Below, piece after piece: positions 35,200 through 45,334 of a stretch of DNA of 48,788 nucleotides. Each line of letters opens with the position of its first letter. The first letter of the stretch is position 1. The DNA comes from Methylobacterium marchantiae (lineage in GTDB: Bacteria; Pseudomonadota; Alphaproteobacteria; Rhizobiales; Beijerinckiaceae). Location: the NCBI RefSeq assembly GCF_022179405.1, contig NZ_BPQT01000013.1, positions 1 through 48,788 of the forward strand, given 5' to 3'. The position numbers and the translations under genes were made by a program. The notes below the pieces were generated by a model. It did not search any database, was not told where the DNA came from, and saw nothing but the letters and a program-made list of their open reading frames with translations.

Positions 35200-36432
35200 T
35201 CAGGCAGAAGCCGTCCCGCGCCTCGCTATGTTTCGGCCAGCAGTGCCGTCGAGCACGGCCGCGCCATCAGTGAGAGGCAGCCGCGTACGCGGTAGCCGCT
35301 CACCCCGAGGCACGGGCGCAAGAGCGAGGTTGCCAAAATCCTCGTGGAACTGGTCGATAATGTCGCCGGATGTCTCGATGCAACGGCCGATATAGTCCGA
35401 TAGCGGTGGTGGCGCCGTGAACCCTTCAGACAGAAGACGCGTGTTATCGAAGGTCACGTTGAGTTCGCAGAACCGGTAATAAGCCTGTAGCGCCCTGAAC
35501 ATGGCGACCTTGATCGCTTCGTCCATCCCAAATACCGCAGTGTAGCGTGCCAACAGAGCCGCCCGGTCGCTAGCATCGAACTCGTCGTAATGGCGCGGAA
35601 TGTCATCCGGATCGACGATGTCGAGGGTACGGCCAAGGTCGCTCCAACGGGTACGACTTTTGAGACCGGCGGAGAGATGATAGGTCTGGTGAGCGAGATC
35701 GGGCCTCGCCAACATCTCCACCAGGGTTTTCGCTACCCAGTCGATGGGAACGATGTCGACAGTCCCGTCCCGGTCGCCAGCCACGAGGCGCAGGCGGTCG
35801 CAGGCGCGGATAACCCATAGAATGCTGGAGCCTGGCCGCGCGCCCAGCGTCGAGTGCCCGAGCACGATGGAAGGGCGGGCCACCACTAGAGGCATGTCCG
35901 CGAACCCGGCCATGAGCGATGTTTCGGCAGCGGCTTTCGAGGCGCTGTAATGCACGAGATGAGCGGCCTCGGGATCGGGATATCGAGTCTCGTCCAAGAT
36001 GGCGGGCGGTCCGCTGCCGCAAATCATCGCCGTGCTGACATGAAGGAAGCGGTCCAGCCGCTTCATCCTCATCGCGCGACGGGCGAGAGACAAGGTACCG
36101 CCATGGTTGGTCCGGTGGACCTTCTCATGCGCCCACCACGACGTGTCGGCGGCCAGATGCAGCAGTTGCGTCACTGAATCGAGGCGCGGATCGGCCATCT
36201 GGTCGGCCTGGGTAAAATCTCCAACCACAATTTCCACGCGCTGGGCGAGGCGCTGCGCGTTCAACGTGCTCGTGAAGCGCGACAGCCGCGCCGCGATACG
36301 CTGGCGGCCGGCTTCTTCATCGGAGGCTCGCACCAAACAGACCCATTCCGACACTGGTCTCGACGTCAAAGCATGGTGAAGGACGGCACCGCCAATCAGT
36401 CCCGTCGCTCCAGTCAGAAGAATTCGGCTCAC
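35200..36432 (-). CDS. SDR-family oxidoreductase, extended, reductase/epimerase type
   Basis: 410 residues. N-terminal NAD(P)-binding TGATGLIGGAVL, VGDFTQ (the Asp after the third strand), LLHLAADTSWWA and the catalytic HYSASKAAAE (Tyr-x3-Lys). This matches the extended SDR class near thioester-reductase (NAD_binding_4) and male-sterility-like domains, which reduce acyl thioesters or act on sugars. The C-terminal 40 residues are a basic tail. It is isolated, with an AT-rich region upstream, so transfer or special regulation is possible. The substrate cannot be told. Confidence 0.8.
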   Translation of the reverse strand: MSRILLTGATGLIGGAVLHHALTSRPVSEWVCLVRASDEEAGRQRIAARLSRFTSTLNAQRLAQRVEIVVGDFTQADQMADPRLDSVTQLLHLAADTSWWAHEKVHRTNHGGTLSLARRAMRMKRLDRFLHVSTAMICGSGPPAILDETRYPDPEAAHLVHYSASKAAAETSLMAGFADMPLVVARPSIVLGHSTLGARPGSSILWVIRACDRLRLVAGDRDGTVDIVPIDWVAKTLVEMLARPDLAHQTYHLSAGLKSRTRWSDLGRTLDIVDPDDIPRHYDEFDASDRAALLARYTAVFGMDEAIKVAMFRALQAYYRFCELNVTFDNTRLLSEGFTAPPPLSDYIGRCIETSGDIIDQFHEDFGNLALAPVPRGERLPRTRLPLTDGAAVLDGTAGRNIARRGTASA

Positions 36433-36826
36433 GGCACACGCTCCTCAAGCGCCGATTCCGACAAGAAGACCGGCGAGCAGAAAGAGATTTAAGCAACTCC
36501 TAACAGCACCATGGCAATAATATAAAAAATTATAAGTAAAAACTTATGTTATTATAGTAAAGATTTATAGTTAATTTTTGCTTTTCTGCATCTTGCGCCT
36601 TGCCGCTTTATAATTTCGGCTGAAATCGAGATACACCACTCAAGGTAGGCTATCAGCCCTATGACCGGCAGATAGCCTCGCGAGGCTTCTCACAACAGCG
36701 CCATCCCGGCGAATGAAGGTTCGACCGACATTGAACATGATGGCTTGATCCCGCCGCGGAGATGTCACAGGTCGAGAAAGCGGCAGGGCCCGAGGCTTTT
36801 CCCTGTCACTGAATGGAGCGACAGCG
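36433..36826. other. Intergenic region with an AT-rich palindromic block
   Basis: 394 bp between the divergent SDR and GlsB-like genes. Positions about 36515-36590 are strongly AT-rich in an otherwise GC-rich genome and hold nested inverted repeats: ATAAGT-AAAA-ACTTAT at 36532-36547, flanked by ATAATA (36516) and TATTAT (36549). The remainder shows nothing recognisable except GGAGCG, the likely ribosome binding site of the GlsB-like gene. Confidence 0.6.
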
Positions 36827-37117
36827 ATGGATAGTGAAGTCTACGGCGCGCTGGGTCAGCCTGGCATGGGATTGTTCATGGCGATCGTCATCGGTGCCCT
36901 GGCGGGCTGGCTCGCTGAGCAATTCACATCGGCGAATATGGGCCTCATCGCCAATATCGTGATGGGCATCCTCGGCGGTCTGCTGGGCAATTACCTTGCC
37001 TCCAAGCTCCACATTCCGATTTACGGGTTCTGGCGCAATCTTCTCTCGGCCACGGTCGGCGCAGTGATCATCATCACCATTTACCGAGCCATCCGCGGAC
37101 GTGGAATGAGCTACTGA
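36827..37117 (+). CDS. GlsB/YeaQ/YmgE-family stress membrane protein
   Basis: 96 residues, small inner-membrane protein. Three hydrophobic segments (GLFMAIVIGALAGWLAEQF, GLIANIVMGILGGLLGNYLA, LLSATVGAVIIITIYRAI) with the Gly-rich helix pattern of the transglycosylase-associated family. Members are usually stress-induced; molecular role unknown. ATG at 36827 with GGAGCG 7 bp upstream. It precedes lipA by about 120 bp, but the gap suggests separate transcription. Confidence 0.85.
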   Translation: MDSEVYGALGQPGMGLFMAIVIGALAGWLAEQFTSANMGLIANIVMGILGGLLGNYLASKLHIPIYGFWRNLLSATVGAVIIITIYRAIRGRGMSY

Positions 37118-37234
37118 CCTCGGCGCCTGACAGGTTCGACGTATCGTTTCCCGATCGTTTGCGATGCGAGACCCGAGCCATTAAGTCTCAGTTTCAGCGT
37201 CGGCCTGTCGCCGGCGCATTGCCTGCGGTATGCC

Positions 37235-38203
37235 ATGGCCGTCGTCCTCGATCTCCTGCGAAACGACCAGCGACCCCGGCACCCGGAAAAGGCGCATCGC
37301 CCCGACAATCCGATCCAGCGCAAGCCCGATTGGATTCGCGTAAAGGCACCTGGCTCGCCCGGATGGAATGCGACCCGTTCAATTGTGAAGGAGCACGGCC
37401 TCGTCACAGTTTGCGAGGAGGCCGGTTGCCCCAATATTGGCGAGTGCTGGGAGAAGAAACACGCCACCTTCATGATCATGGGCGATACCTGCACCAGGGC
37501 CTGCGCCTTCTGCAACGTCCGCACCGGAATGCCCAATGATCTCGATGGAGATGAGCCGGCCAAGATCGCCGATTCGGTAGCTAAGCTCGGCCTAAACCAC
37601 GTGGTGATCACTTCAGTGGACCGGGACGATCTCGCCGATGGCGGGGCTATGCACTTTTCCCGAACCATCCGAGCCATCCGCGAGCGCAGCCCGATCACAA
37701 CGATCGAGGTGCTCACCCCGGATTTTCTGCGCAAGGATGGTGCCCTGGAAATCGTTGTCGAGGCCAGGCCCGACGTGTTCAACCACAACATGGAGACGGT
37801 GCCAGGCAATTACCTTACCGTCCGCCCAGGAGCGCGCTATTTCCATTCGGTGCGCCTGCTGCAGCGAGTCAAGGAACTCGAGCCAACCATCTTTACCAAG
37901 TCGGGCATCATGGTCGGCCTCGGAGAGGAGCGGAACGAGATCGTTCAACTCATGGACGATCTGCGCTCGGCGGATGTGGACTTCTTGACCATCGGGCAGT
38001 ACCTGCAGCCGACGAAGAAGCACCATGAGGTGAAGCGCTTCGTGCCGCCGGACGAGTTCAAGACGTTGGAGACGACGGCCTATTCCAAGGGTTTTCTTCT
38101 CGTTTCGGCGACGCCCCTGACCCGCTCCTCGCATCATGCAGGCGAGGATTTTTCACGATTGAAGGCAGCCCGGCTTGCTCGCCTGATGCCTGCCAACGCC
38201 TGA
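37235..38203 (+). CDS. lipA: Lipoyl synthase
   Basis: 322 residues. Radical-SAM enzyme that inserts two sulfurs into octanoyl groups on lipoyl domains, here PdhB, PdhC and other E2 proteins. The auxiliary cluster motif is Cys60, Cys65, Cys71 ([12 protein letters not shown]); the radical-SAM cluster is Cys86, Cys90, Cys93 (CTRACAFC); the C-terminal Ser ligand lies in [13 protein letters not shown] at 37235, after a basic leader typical of alphaproteobacterial LipA. Followed after 6 bp by the COQ10/RatA gene. Confidence 0.97.
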   Translation: MAVVLDLLRNDQRPRHPEKAHRPDNPIQRKPDWIRVKAPGSPGWNATRSIVKEHGLVTVCEEAGCPNIGECWEKKHATFMIMGDTCTRACAFCNVRTGMPNDLDGDEPAKIADSVAKLGLNHVVITSVDRDDLADGGAMHFSRTIRAIRERSPITTIEVLTPDFLRKDGALEIVVEARPDVFNHNMETVPGNYLTVRPGARYFHSVRLLQRVKELEPTIFTKSGIMVGLGEERNEIVQLMDDLRSADVDFLTIGQYLQPTKKHHEVKRFVPPDEFKTLETTAYSKGFLLVSATPLTRSSHHAGEDFSRLKAARLARLMPANA

Positions 38204-38209
38204 GGGCCG

Positions 38210-38665
38210 ATGCCTTCCTTCCGTATCAACCGCGCGGTGCGCCACACGCCGCAGCAGATGTACGACCTCGTAGCCGATGTGGAGCGCTATCCCGAATTCC
38301 TTCCGCTCTGTGAGTCCCTGCGTGTTCTGCGCCGCCAACCCGGCGCTGACAGCACGGAAATCCTCGTCGCTGAGATGGGTGTGGGCTACAAGGCGATCCG
38401 CGAGCGCTTCACGACGCGCGTCACTCTCGACCCAAAGAACCTACGAATCGTCGCTGAATACATCGACGGGCCCTTCCGGCATCTAGAGAACCGCTGGGGC
38501 TTCAAGGACAGTGCGGCCGGCGGCTGCGACGTCGATTTCTTCATCACCTATGAGTTCAAGAGCCGCACCCTCGGCCTCCTCATGGGCACGATGTTCGATC
38601 GCGCCTTCCGCAAGTTCACTGACGCGTTCGAGGGCCGAGCGGACCTAGTCTACGGGGCTTCATAA
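38210..38665 (+). CDS. COQ10/RatA-like START-domain protein
   Basis: 151 residues. A SRPBCC/START fold opening FRINRAVRHTPQQMYDLVADVERYPEFLPLCESLRV with VGYKAIRERFTTRV and GPFRHLENRWGFK. This family includes mitochondrial COQ10, which binds ubiquinone and supports respiration, and E. coli RatA; in alphaproteobacteria the quinone role is more likely. It is 6 bp after lipA and probably cotranscribed, which is the normal gene order in this class. Confidence 0.9.
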   Translation: MPSFRINRAVRHTPQQMYDLVADVERYPEFLPLCESLRVLRRQPGADSTEILVAEMGVGYKAIRERFTTRVTLDPKNLRIVAEYIDGPFRHLENRWGFKDSAAGGCDVDFFITYEFKSRTLGLLMGTMFDRAFRKFTDAFEGRADLVYGAS

Positions 38666-38750
38666 GAGTTGAAGCGTTGGAGGAGGCCTTTCCGGATGCA
38701 CAAGCGATGCCTTGAAGACGATGTTCTTGGTGGCAGACAATCAACGATCT

Positions 38751-39447
38751 TCACAGACGCATCAGTTCAGGCTCCGTGAACGTGTGATTGTCGTAATTCC
38801 CAGACAGGCCAAGCATCCGCTTATCAGTCGCCACACCATCTATTTGGATCAGCACCCCCGATTTGGAATCAAGCCTGGACGTCGCCTCGTCGAGGATCAG
38901 GATTCTCGTATTCGCTACTAGCGCCCGCGTAGGATCTACACGCTGGCGCTCACCGCCGGAGAGCTTCACGTCGGGCTCGCCCATCAGCATGAAGTTATCT
39001 CTTGGCAACCGCGCGTTGGTGCCATGCTGATGATGGTTTTGCGCAGGGCAAGTAGCAGATCGAGTTGGCAGCGCCGCTCCAGGTCACCGCATCCAGGTGC
39101 GTCGCGTGCGCTTCACCCCCTTACTGAGAATGCTGGCGAGGGGCGTATCCTCCCGAGGCCTCGGCGCCGAAGAACGTCACTGCTGCCTCGCTGCCGATTG
39201 GCTCGCTGAGTTTCGTGTTCCTGCCGTTGGACAAGTGCGCCGCTGGCGCGATCACGTGTGTCGCGAGCATGATGCTGCTGGCGAAATAGCGGCTCACCCG
39301 GCGGGTAGCAGGGAAGGAAAATGCATACTCTATGCAACCTTTCCATACGCTCGAGGACACCCGGATGGCGCGACTGGCAGAACAGCGAATGATTTGCAAA
39401 CCGCCCATGGGAAAAACCATGTCGGGTCTCACCGCTCGATCGATCAT
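38751..39447 (-). pseudogene. Decayed ABC-type exporter (type I secretion-like) remnant
   Basis: Pieces in different minus-strand frames line up with an ABC exporter. At 39447-39200 a stretch like the last membrane helices of PrtD-type exporters (FASSIMLATHVIAPAAHL), at about 39100-39050 an LDG...YLP-like remnant, and at 39008-38751 an ATPase end with VKLSGGERQRV, RILILDEATSRLDSKSG and LIQ. The Walker A part and the catalytic frame are lost and several frameshifts separate the pieces. The surrounding 911-bp gap (38666-39576) has no intact gene. It interrupts the usual lipA-coq10-pncC order. Confidence 0.6.
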
Positions 39448-39576
39448 GTCGATGACCCTCGATTGATCTGCGGCTCCTTGGCGTGGCTAGACTGATACTG
39501 GCGCGAGGCCGCGATTCGATGGATTTCCACAGCGTCGTCCCTTCGCTTACCCCGGCATTACAGAGGCGAAGGTCAA

Positions 39577-41136
39577 ATGAATTGGTCTCTATCGCATCGA
39601 CTCACTGGATTTACAGCTCCGCTACTCGGCCTAATAATGGTGGGACCAGGATTTGCCCTGGACCGGACGATCACGCGCGCGCAGGTCGAGGCGAGGCTTC
39701 CTGTACTCGAAGAACTGGCACAACGGGCTATCGACACAGGTGAGGTACCCGGTCTAGCGATTGCCGTCGTCCTTGGCGATGAGACGATCTTCCTGAAGGG
39801 TTTCGGGCACCGAGAGGTCGGAAAGCCGGACATCGTCGATGCCGATACGGTCTTCCAAGTCGCGTCTCTGTCAAAGGCCGTCACCTCGACCGTCGTGGCG
39901 ACCCTCGTGAGCGAAGGTCTGGTCGACTGGGATTCGCGCATTCGTGATCTCGATCCCGCCTTCCAGCTTCTCGACGCTTATCCGACCTCACAGGTCACCG
40001 TACGGGATTTTCTCAATCATCGGAGCGGTCTGCCGGGCAGTGCCGGGAACGACCTCGAAGATATCGGGTACGGTCGCGACGAGATCCTTCACAGGCTGCG
40101 CTTGGTTCCACCGTCCTCGAGCTTTCGCGCCGGCTACTCCTACAGCAATTTCGGTTTCACGGAGGGCGCCATCGCGGCCGCCAAACCGACCGGCAGACAC
40201 TGGAACGTCGTGGCCCGCGACAAGCTCTTCGGCCCGCTGGGGATGACGTCCACGAGCACGACACACGACGATTTCCTGGCACGTGGCAATCGCGCGGCGC
40301 TGCATGTCAGGGCCGATGGCGCATGGGCTGCCAGGATCGATCGAAATGCCGATCCGCAGGCACCGGCCGGTGGCGTCAGTTCGAATGTCGGTGACCTTGC
40401 CAAGTGGGTGAGGCTCGAAATCGGCAATGGGATGTTCGAGGGACAACAACTCGTGTCTGCGACGGCTCTCGCTCAGACGCATGTGCCGCTCACCGCACGC
40501 GGCAACAACCCCGTCTCAGGGGGCGCTTCCTTCTACGGACTCGGCTGGAACGTCGAGTACGGCCGCCACGGCCTCGTCTGGGGACACGCCGGCGCTTTCA
40601 GCGTCGGCGCACAGACACTGGTCTGGATTCATCCGAAAGCCAAGCTCGGCATTGTCCTCCTCACGAACGCGTTCCCGACAGGCGTACCGGAAGGGCTTGC
40701 CGATAGCTTCGCCGACCTCGTCTTCGACGGGTCGATCGGAAAGGAATGGTTGAAGGAATGGGGCGTGGCCTACAGGGACATGTTCGCGGTCGGCATCGCT
40801 GCGAACAAAGCCGCCCATGGAAAGATTCCAATCCATGCGACTGCTCCCCTCACGCTTGCAGCTTATACTGGACGATACGCCAATGCCTATGTCGGTCAGG
40901 CCGTCGTGAACGAGGCGAAGGGTACCCTTTCCCTGTCGGTCGGACCCGGCGGAGCTCGGACTTACCCCTTGAGTCACTTCGATCGCGATCTGTTTCTGTA
41001 CTTTCCCGATGCTGAAACGCCCGACAATCCAGCGGCTATTCGCTTCACTATCGACAGTAATGGTAAGGCCAGTCAGATGATAGTGGAATCATTAAACAGC
41101 AATGGTCTGGGCACTCTCGAGCGAGCGGAGGAATAG
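39577..41136 (+). CDS. Serine beta-lactamase-family hydrolase (class C-like)
   Basis: 519 residues, exported: residues 1-27 are a signal peptide ending near GFALD. The beta-lactamase/D,D-peptidase fold has the catalytic SxxK as Ser97-x-x-Lys100 (ASLSKAV), YSN as the Tyr-x-Asn motif (GYSYSNFGF), and HAG in place of KTG (VWGHAGAF). From about residue 400 it continues with a DUF3471-like beta domain (LAAYTGRYANAYVG). Such proteins are esterases, peptidases or amidases more often than true beta-lactamases. It stands alone between the ABC remnant and pncC; the preceding region suggests recent insertion. Confidence 0.88.
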   Translation: MNWSLSHRLTGFTAPLLGLIMVGPGFALDRTITRAQVEARLPVLEELAQRAIDTGEVPGLAIAVVLGDETIFLKGFGHREVGKPDIVDADTVFQVASLSKAVTSTVVATLVSEGLVDWDSRIRDLDPAFQLLDAYPTSQVTVRDFLNHRSGLPGSAGNDLEDIGYGRDEILHRLRLVPPSSSFRAGYSYSNFGFTEGAIAAAKPTGRHWNVVARDKLFGPLGMTSTSTTHDDFLARGNRAALHVRADGAWAARIDRNADPQAPAGGVSSNVGDLAKWVRLEIGNGMFEGQQLVSATALAQTHVPLTARGNNPVSGGASFYGLGWNVEYGRHGLVWGHAGAFSVGAQTLVWIHPKAKLGIVLLTNAFPTGVPEGLADSFADLVFDGSIGKEWLKEWGVAYRDMFAVGIAANKAAHGKIPIHATAPLTLAAYTGRYANAYVGQAVVNEAKGTLSLSVGPGGARTYPLSHFDRDLFLYFPDAETPDNPAAIRFTIDSNGKASQMIVESLNSNGLGTLERAEE

Positions 41137-41208
41137 GCGCAGAATCGAAATTATGTTTCCCAAATACGTCTTGATTGCCGCGGCACAGGAAAAACCTGGC
41201 CGAATGGA

Positions 41209-41718
41209 TCAATTTCCCGCCGCGGGCATCACGAAGCGCTCGAGCAGGCCGAGCGCCTCCTTCACGGCGAGGCGGCGGATTTCGGCCCGATCGAGATCAC
41301 CGTAGCGTCTCTCGATATGCCGAGTCGCGGTGTTGCGGCGCGCGAGTCCGAAATGGACGAGGCCCACCGGCTTCGTCTGGCTACCGCCGCCAGGCCCGGC
41401 AATACCAGTGATGGAGACGGCGATATCAGCGTGCGAATGGGCCAACGCACCCTCCGCCATGGCGCGAGCCACCGACTTGCTCACCGCACCATGGGTCTCG
41501 ATGACATCGGCGGACACGCCGAGCATCTCTACCTTGGCTTCGTTGGAGTAGGTGACGAAACCACGCTCGACCACGGACGACGAACCCGGGATAGCGGTTA
41601 GAAGACCGGCGACGAGGCCGCCTGTGCAGGACTCGGCACTCGCCAACCGAAGTCCAGCGGTGGCATAAGCCGCAACCAGCGTTTCTGCACGGGCAAGGAG
41701 CACAGGGTCGTCGATCAA
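41209..41718 (-). CDS. pncC: Nicotinamide-nucleotide amidase PncC (CinA C-terminal domain)
   Basis: 169 residues. Deamidates nicotinamide mononucleotide to nicotinate mononucleotide in NAD recycling. Typical blocks: [68 protein letters not shown] and [10 protein letters not shown]. The single-domain form, without the N-terminal CinA part, is usual in proteobacteria. Its ATG overlaps the TGA of ispF (ATGA), so pncC is translationally coupled to the isoprenoid genes. Confidence 0.95.
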   Translation of the reverse strand: MIDDPVLLARAETLVAAYATAGLRLASAESCTGGLVAGLLTAIPGSSSVVERGFVTYSNEAKVEMLGVSADVIETHGAVSKSVARAMAEGALAHSHADIAVSITGIAGPGGGSQTKPVGLVHFGLARRNTATRHIERRYGDLDRAEIRRLAVKEALGLLERFVMPAAGN

Positions 41719-42227
41719 ACCGCGTCGAGCCCATCGGCCTCGGGCAGGCGGATCGTCGCCGCAGCTTGGGCGGCAAGCCCTTCGGCGCGACCGACGAAAC
41801 CCAGCTTCTCGGTCGTCGTCGCTTTGATCGAGACCGAGTTCAGCGGCACGCCGCAGATCTCCGCGATACGGAGGCGGATAGCCTCGCGATGGGCGCCGAT
41901 GCGCGGAGCTTCCGCGAGAACGGTGATGTCGAGATGATCGATCTTACCGCCTCGCTCGCGGACCAGCTTCACTGCATGGGCCAGGAAACGATCGGACGAC
42001 GCACCACGCCATTGCTCGTCGCTGGGCGGGAAATGCGTGCCGATATCGCCGTCGGCGATCGCGCCGAGGAGGGCATCGGTGAGAGCGTGAAGCGCCACGT
42101 CCCCGTCGGAATGGGCCAGGACCCCGCGATCGGCGGGGATCTTCACCCCACCAAGCCAGACATGATCGCCCTCCGTGAAGGCGTGAACGTCGAAGCCGGT
42201 CCCAAGGCGGGTCACGTAGCTCGTCAT
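41715..42227 (-). CDS. ispF: 2-C-methyl-D-erythritol 2,4-cyclodiphosphate synthase
   Basis: 170 residues; fifth step of the methylerythritol phosphate isoprenoid pathway. Zinc-site residues Asp and His in [46 protein letters not shown], and the C-terminal [19 protein letters not shown] are all conserved. It overlaps ispD by 4 bp and pncC by 4 bp. In many alphaproteobacteria IspD and IspF are one fused protein; here a stop and restart separate them. Confidence 0.96.
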   Translation of the reverse strand: MTSYVTRLGTGFDVHAFTEGDHVWLGGVKIPADRGVLAHSDGDVALHALTDALLGAIADGDIGTHFPPSDEQWRGASSDRFLAHAVKLVRERGGKIDHLDITVLAEAPRIGAHREAIRLRIAEICGVPLNSVSIKATTTEKLGFVGRAEGLAAQAAATIRLPEADGLDAV

Positions 42228-43009
42228 GGAAACGGTCTCTGGTTCGAAGAGTCGGGCATCGCCGCCGGAAAAGCGCGATCAGCGTCGATCAGGTCTGAGG
42301 GCTGGGTGATCTTGCGATTGCGCGGGTCGCCCTCGAAAACCACGACGTCGAGCCCGGCCCATTCGGCAAGCGCCCCATCGTCGGTGAAGCCGTGGAGTTC
42401 GGCCTCCGCGGCCCCGCGGTGGGCGGCGAGAAGCGATGCGAAGGCGAAGGCCTGCGGGGTCTGGACCGCGCGCAGTGATTCGCGAGCGGGCGTCTCACGC
42501 ACGCGGGCGATGCCGGGTCCGACCTCTTCCACCAACTTGATCGTATCGGTGACTGCGATGCCGGGTACGGCCGCGCCGTATTGTCTTCCTGCCGCGAGCG
42601 CCCTGTCGATCAGTGCGTCGTCCACGTGCGGACGCGCAGCGTCGTGGACCAGGACGAGGCTAGGCGGGCTTCTTCTAAAAGCGGCGTTCGTCGAAGCCTC
42701 TTTCGCCAAGGCCTCGAGGCCGGCCCTGACGGATTGCTGGCGCGTGACACCACCCTCGACTGGCGTGGCCAGCTTGTCCCTGAGAGCGGGGTCGAGTTCG
42801 GTGAGGCAGGCGTGGTAGAATGACGCTGCATCTGCCGCGATCACCGGTTGGATCACCGCCAGATCGGGGTGGCCCGCCAGCGCGGCAAGGGTACGTGTGA
42901 GGACTGCGCGTCCACCAACGCTGCGATATTGCTTCGGAACGTCACCGCCGATGCGGATTCCGCGGCCGGCCGCAACGACTACCGCTGCGTTCCACGCAGT
43001 GCCGGACAT
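42224..43009 (-). CDS. ispD: 2-C-methyl-D-erythritol 4-phosphate cytidylyltransferase
   Basis: 261 residues; makes CDP-methylerythritol. Nucleotide-binding [16 protein letters not shown] at about residues 14-30, [23 protein letters not shown], and [11 protein letters not shown] are typical. The start ATG at 43009 matches the family; an upstream frame to 43078 has no domain character. The C-terminus runs into the ATGA overlap with ispF. Divergent from dusB. Confidence 0.95.
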   Translation of the reverse strand: MSGTAWNAAVVVAAGRGIRIGGDVPKQYRSVGGRAVLTRTLAALAGHPDLAVIQPVIAADAASFYHACLTELDPALRDKLATPVEGGVTRQQSVRAGLEALAKEASTNAAFRRSPPSLVLVHDAARPHVDDALIDRALAAGRQYGAAVPGIAVTDTIKLVEEVGPGIARVRETPARESLRAVQTPQAFAFASLLAAHRGAAEAELHGFTDDGALAEWAGLDVVVFEGDPRNRKITQPSDLIDADRAFPAAMPDSSNQRPFP

Positions 43010-43142
43010 TGAAGATCGCTCCCGCGCATTCCTAGGGTGGCACGCATTCGTAGGTGGGGTTCCGTTTAAGCGGGGCATAGCGTGAAATCAAATCCCGCAA
43101 AGCGCTTGCGTCGCTCCTGCGATTGTCTATTTGTTGGGCAGA

Positions 43143-44189
43143 ATGAAAGCTGATGATTATTTGAGCGTTCTGCGCTCGGAAAAGGGTCCGGTAGCGATCC
43201 GAAACGGGACGTGTGGCGCCGCTTCGGTGCCCGTCCTGCTCGCGCCCCTGTCGGGTGTCACCGATCTCTACATGCGTCGCATTGCCCGGCGCCTGGGTGC
43301 GAGCGCCGTCATCTCAGAAATGGTGGCGGCAGCCGAATTCGCCCGCGGCGCAGAAGAGGCACGCCTCCGAGCCGAGGGAGGCGGAATCGATCCCCACGTG
43401 GTCCAGCTCGCGGGCTGCTCCCCCCAATCGATGGCGGAGGCCGCAAGGCTCGCGGAGGCCAACGGCGCCGACATCATCGACATCAACATGGGTTGCCCCG
43501 CCAAGACCGTCACCGGCGGCGAAGCAGGGTCCGCGCTCATGCGCGATATCGAAGGGGCTACCCGCATCCTCGCCGCCGTCCGCGGGGCAGTGACGATTCC
43601 TGTCACCGTGAAGATGCGGCTTGGCTGGGACGATGCAAGCCTCAATGCCGCCGACTTGGCCAAACGCGCCGAGAGCCTCGGCCTCGCGGCGGTGACGGTA
43701 CATGGCCGCACCCGCCAGCAATTCTACAAGGGCCAAGCCGACTGGGCCGCCATTCGCGCGGTAGTGGAAGCGATCTCGATTCCGGTCATCGCCAACGGTG
43801 ACATCACCGACCTTTCCAATGCGGGAGCCTGCCTCGCTGCATCGGGTGCCGCAGGTCTGATGATTGGCCGGGCGGCGGTCGGGCGTCCCTGGCTCGTGGG
43901 CGAGATCGCCGCCGGGCTGGCGGGCCTCCCCATTCCCTCACTCAGCGCCGAGCAGAAGGCCGCTCTGGCACTGGAGCATTACGAGGGATTGATCGCGCTC
44001 TATGGTCCCGCCATGGGCGTGCGGCACGCGCGCAAGCACTTGGCCGCCTACGTCGATGGGTCGGGCGCCCTTGCACCGGAAGACAGGATGCGTCTCCTCA
44101 CCACCACAGATCCATCGATCGCCGCCAGCCTTCTCCTGAGGGCGCTGCGGATGCCGTGCACATCGTCCATCACCGAGGAGGCAGCGTGA
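43143..44189 (+). CDS. dusB: tRNA-dihydrouridine synthase B
   Basis: 348 residues. FMN-dependent reduction of uridines in the tRNA D-loop. [22 protein letters not shown] (phosphate/FMN entry), [21 protein letters not shown] with the catalytic Cys, [25 protein letters not shown] and [10 protein letters not shown] are all as expected. ATG at 43143; a TTG at 43131 is unlikely. First gene of the dusB-ntrB-ntrC operon, a hallmark order in this class (dusB is the old nifR3); its stop overlaps the ntrB start (GTGA). Confidence 0.96.
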   Translation: MKADDYLSVLRSEKGPVAIRNGTCGAASVPVLLAPLSGVTDLYMRRIARRLGASAVISEMVAAAEFARGAEEARLRAEGGGIDPHVVQLAGCSPQSMAEAARLAEANGADIIDINMGCPAKTVTGGEAGSALMRDIEGATRILAAVRGAVTIPVTVKMRLGWDDASLNAADLAKRAESLGLAAVTVHGRTRQQFYKGQADWAAIRAVVEAISIPVIANGDITDLSNAGACLAASGAAGLMIGRAAVGRPWLVGEIAAGLAGLPIPSLSAEQKAALALEHYEGLIALYGPAMGVRHARKHLAAYVDGSGALAPEDRMRLLTTTDPSIAASLLLRALRMPCTSSITEEAA

Positions 44190-45325
44190 GCGTGGACAAG
44201 GAATACGGCACCCGAACTCGCGCATTGCCCACGAGTGAGGCAGTGATCAATGCCCTGCCGTTGCCGGTGCTGACCATCGGCGCGGACGACCGCATCCTCC
44301 ACGTGAACCACGCGGCTGAAACCTTCTTCGACCACTCTGCCCGGTTGATGCAGCGCCGGCAATTGCGTGACATCATCCCGTTCTCGTCGCCGATCAGCGC
44401 ACTCGTGTCCGAAGTCCGCCGTCGCAAGGCAAGCGTCAGCGAGTACGGTGTGGAACTCGTCCAGCCGCGCTCCGGCCTGGAGCGCAACGTCGACGTGTTC
44501 GCGACGCCGCTGGGTGACGAGGAGGACGCCGTCGTGATGATGCTCCAAGAGCGGACCATCGCGGACAAGATGAACCGCCAGCTCACACATCGTGGCGCGG
44601 CCCGCTCGATGGTCGCCCTCGGGGCCATGCTGGCCCACGAGATCAAGAACCCGCTCGCCGGCATTCGTGGGGCAGCGCAGCTACTCGAACAATCGGGCAC
44701 GGAGGACGACCGCCTCCTGACCCGGCTGATCTGCGACGAATCCGACAGGATCGTCCGCATCGTCGAGCGGATGGAGCTGTTCGGAGACGAGCGGCCGGTG
44801 GAGCGGGGTCCGGTCAATGTCCACGGCGTGCTCGATCAGGTGAAACGCTCCGCCCAGTCCGGCTTCGCCCGGCACATCCGTTTCGTCGAGACCTACGACC
44901 CGTCGCTGCCGCCGGTACTGGGCAATCGCGACCAGTTGATCCAAGTCATCCTCAATCTCGTGAAAAACGCCGCAGAGGCAATCGGCGCCGATGCGGTGGA
45001 CGGCGAGATCATCCTCTCTACCGCCTTCCGCACAGGCCTGAAGATGCAGGTTCCCGGCTCGCGGGAGCGCGTCAGTCTGCCCATCGAAGTCGCGGTGCGG
45101 GATAACGGACCTGGCGTAACGGCCGAGCTTCTACCCGACCTGTTCGACCCCTTCGTGACCACCAAAGCCCAGGGTTCCGGCCTCGGACTTGCATTGGCTG
45201 CCAAGATCATCGGCGATCACGGCGGTATCGTCGAATGCGATCCTGTGCCCCGCCGTACTACCTTCCGCCTCCTCCTTCCTATGTCGAGCGCCCGCGACGG
45301 GCGCGAATCGGTCGTGGAGCTTTAG
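44186..45325 (+). CDS. ntrB: Nitrogen regulation sensor histidine kinase NtrB
   Basis: 379 residues, cytoplasmic. PAS-like domain 15-130 ([22 protein letters not shown]), HisKA with [24 protein letters not shown] containing the phosphorylated His, ATPase N-box [19 protein letters not shown] and [13 protein letters not shown]. Controls NtrC phosphorylation in response to nitrogen status through the PII protein. GTG start at 44186, preceded by GAGGAGG and overlapping the dusB stop. Followed 9 bp later by ntrC. Confidence 0.95.
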   Translation: MSVDKEYGTRTRALPTSEAVINALPLPVLTIGADDRILHVNHAAETFFDHSARLMQRRQLRDIIPFSSPISALVSEVRRRKASVSEYGVELVQPRSGLERNVDVFATPLGDEEDAVVMMLQERTIADKMNRQLTHRGAARSMVALGAMLAHEIKNPLAGIRGAAQLLEQSGTEDDRLLTRLICDESDRIVRIVERMELFGDERPVERGPVNVHGVLDQVKRSAQSGFARHIRFVETYDPSLPPVLGNRDQLIQVILNLVKNAAEAIGADAVDGEIILSTAFRTGLKMQVPGSRERVSLPIEVAVRDNGPGVTAELLPDLFDPFVTTKAQGSGLGLALAAKIIGDHGGIVECDPVPRRTTFRLLLPMSSARDGRESVVEL

Positions 45326-45334
45326 AGTCGCGTC

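Noticed and set aside
35100-35200. A complete tRNA gene on the minus strand
   Set aside because: Only a T-arm-like sequence is present; acceptor, D and anticodon arms could not be found.
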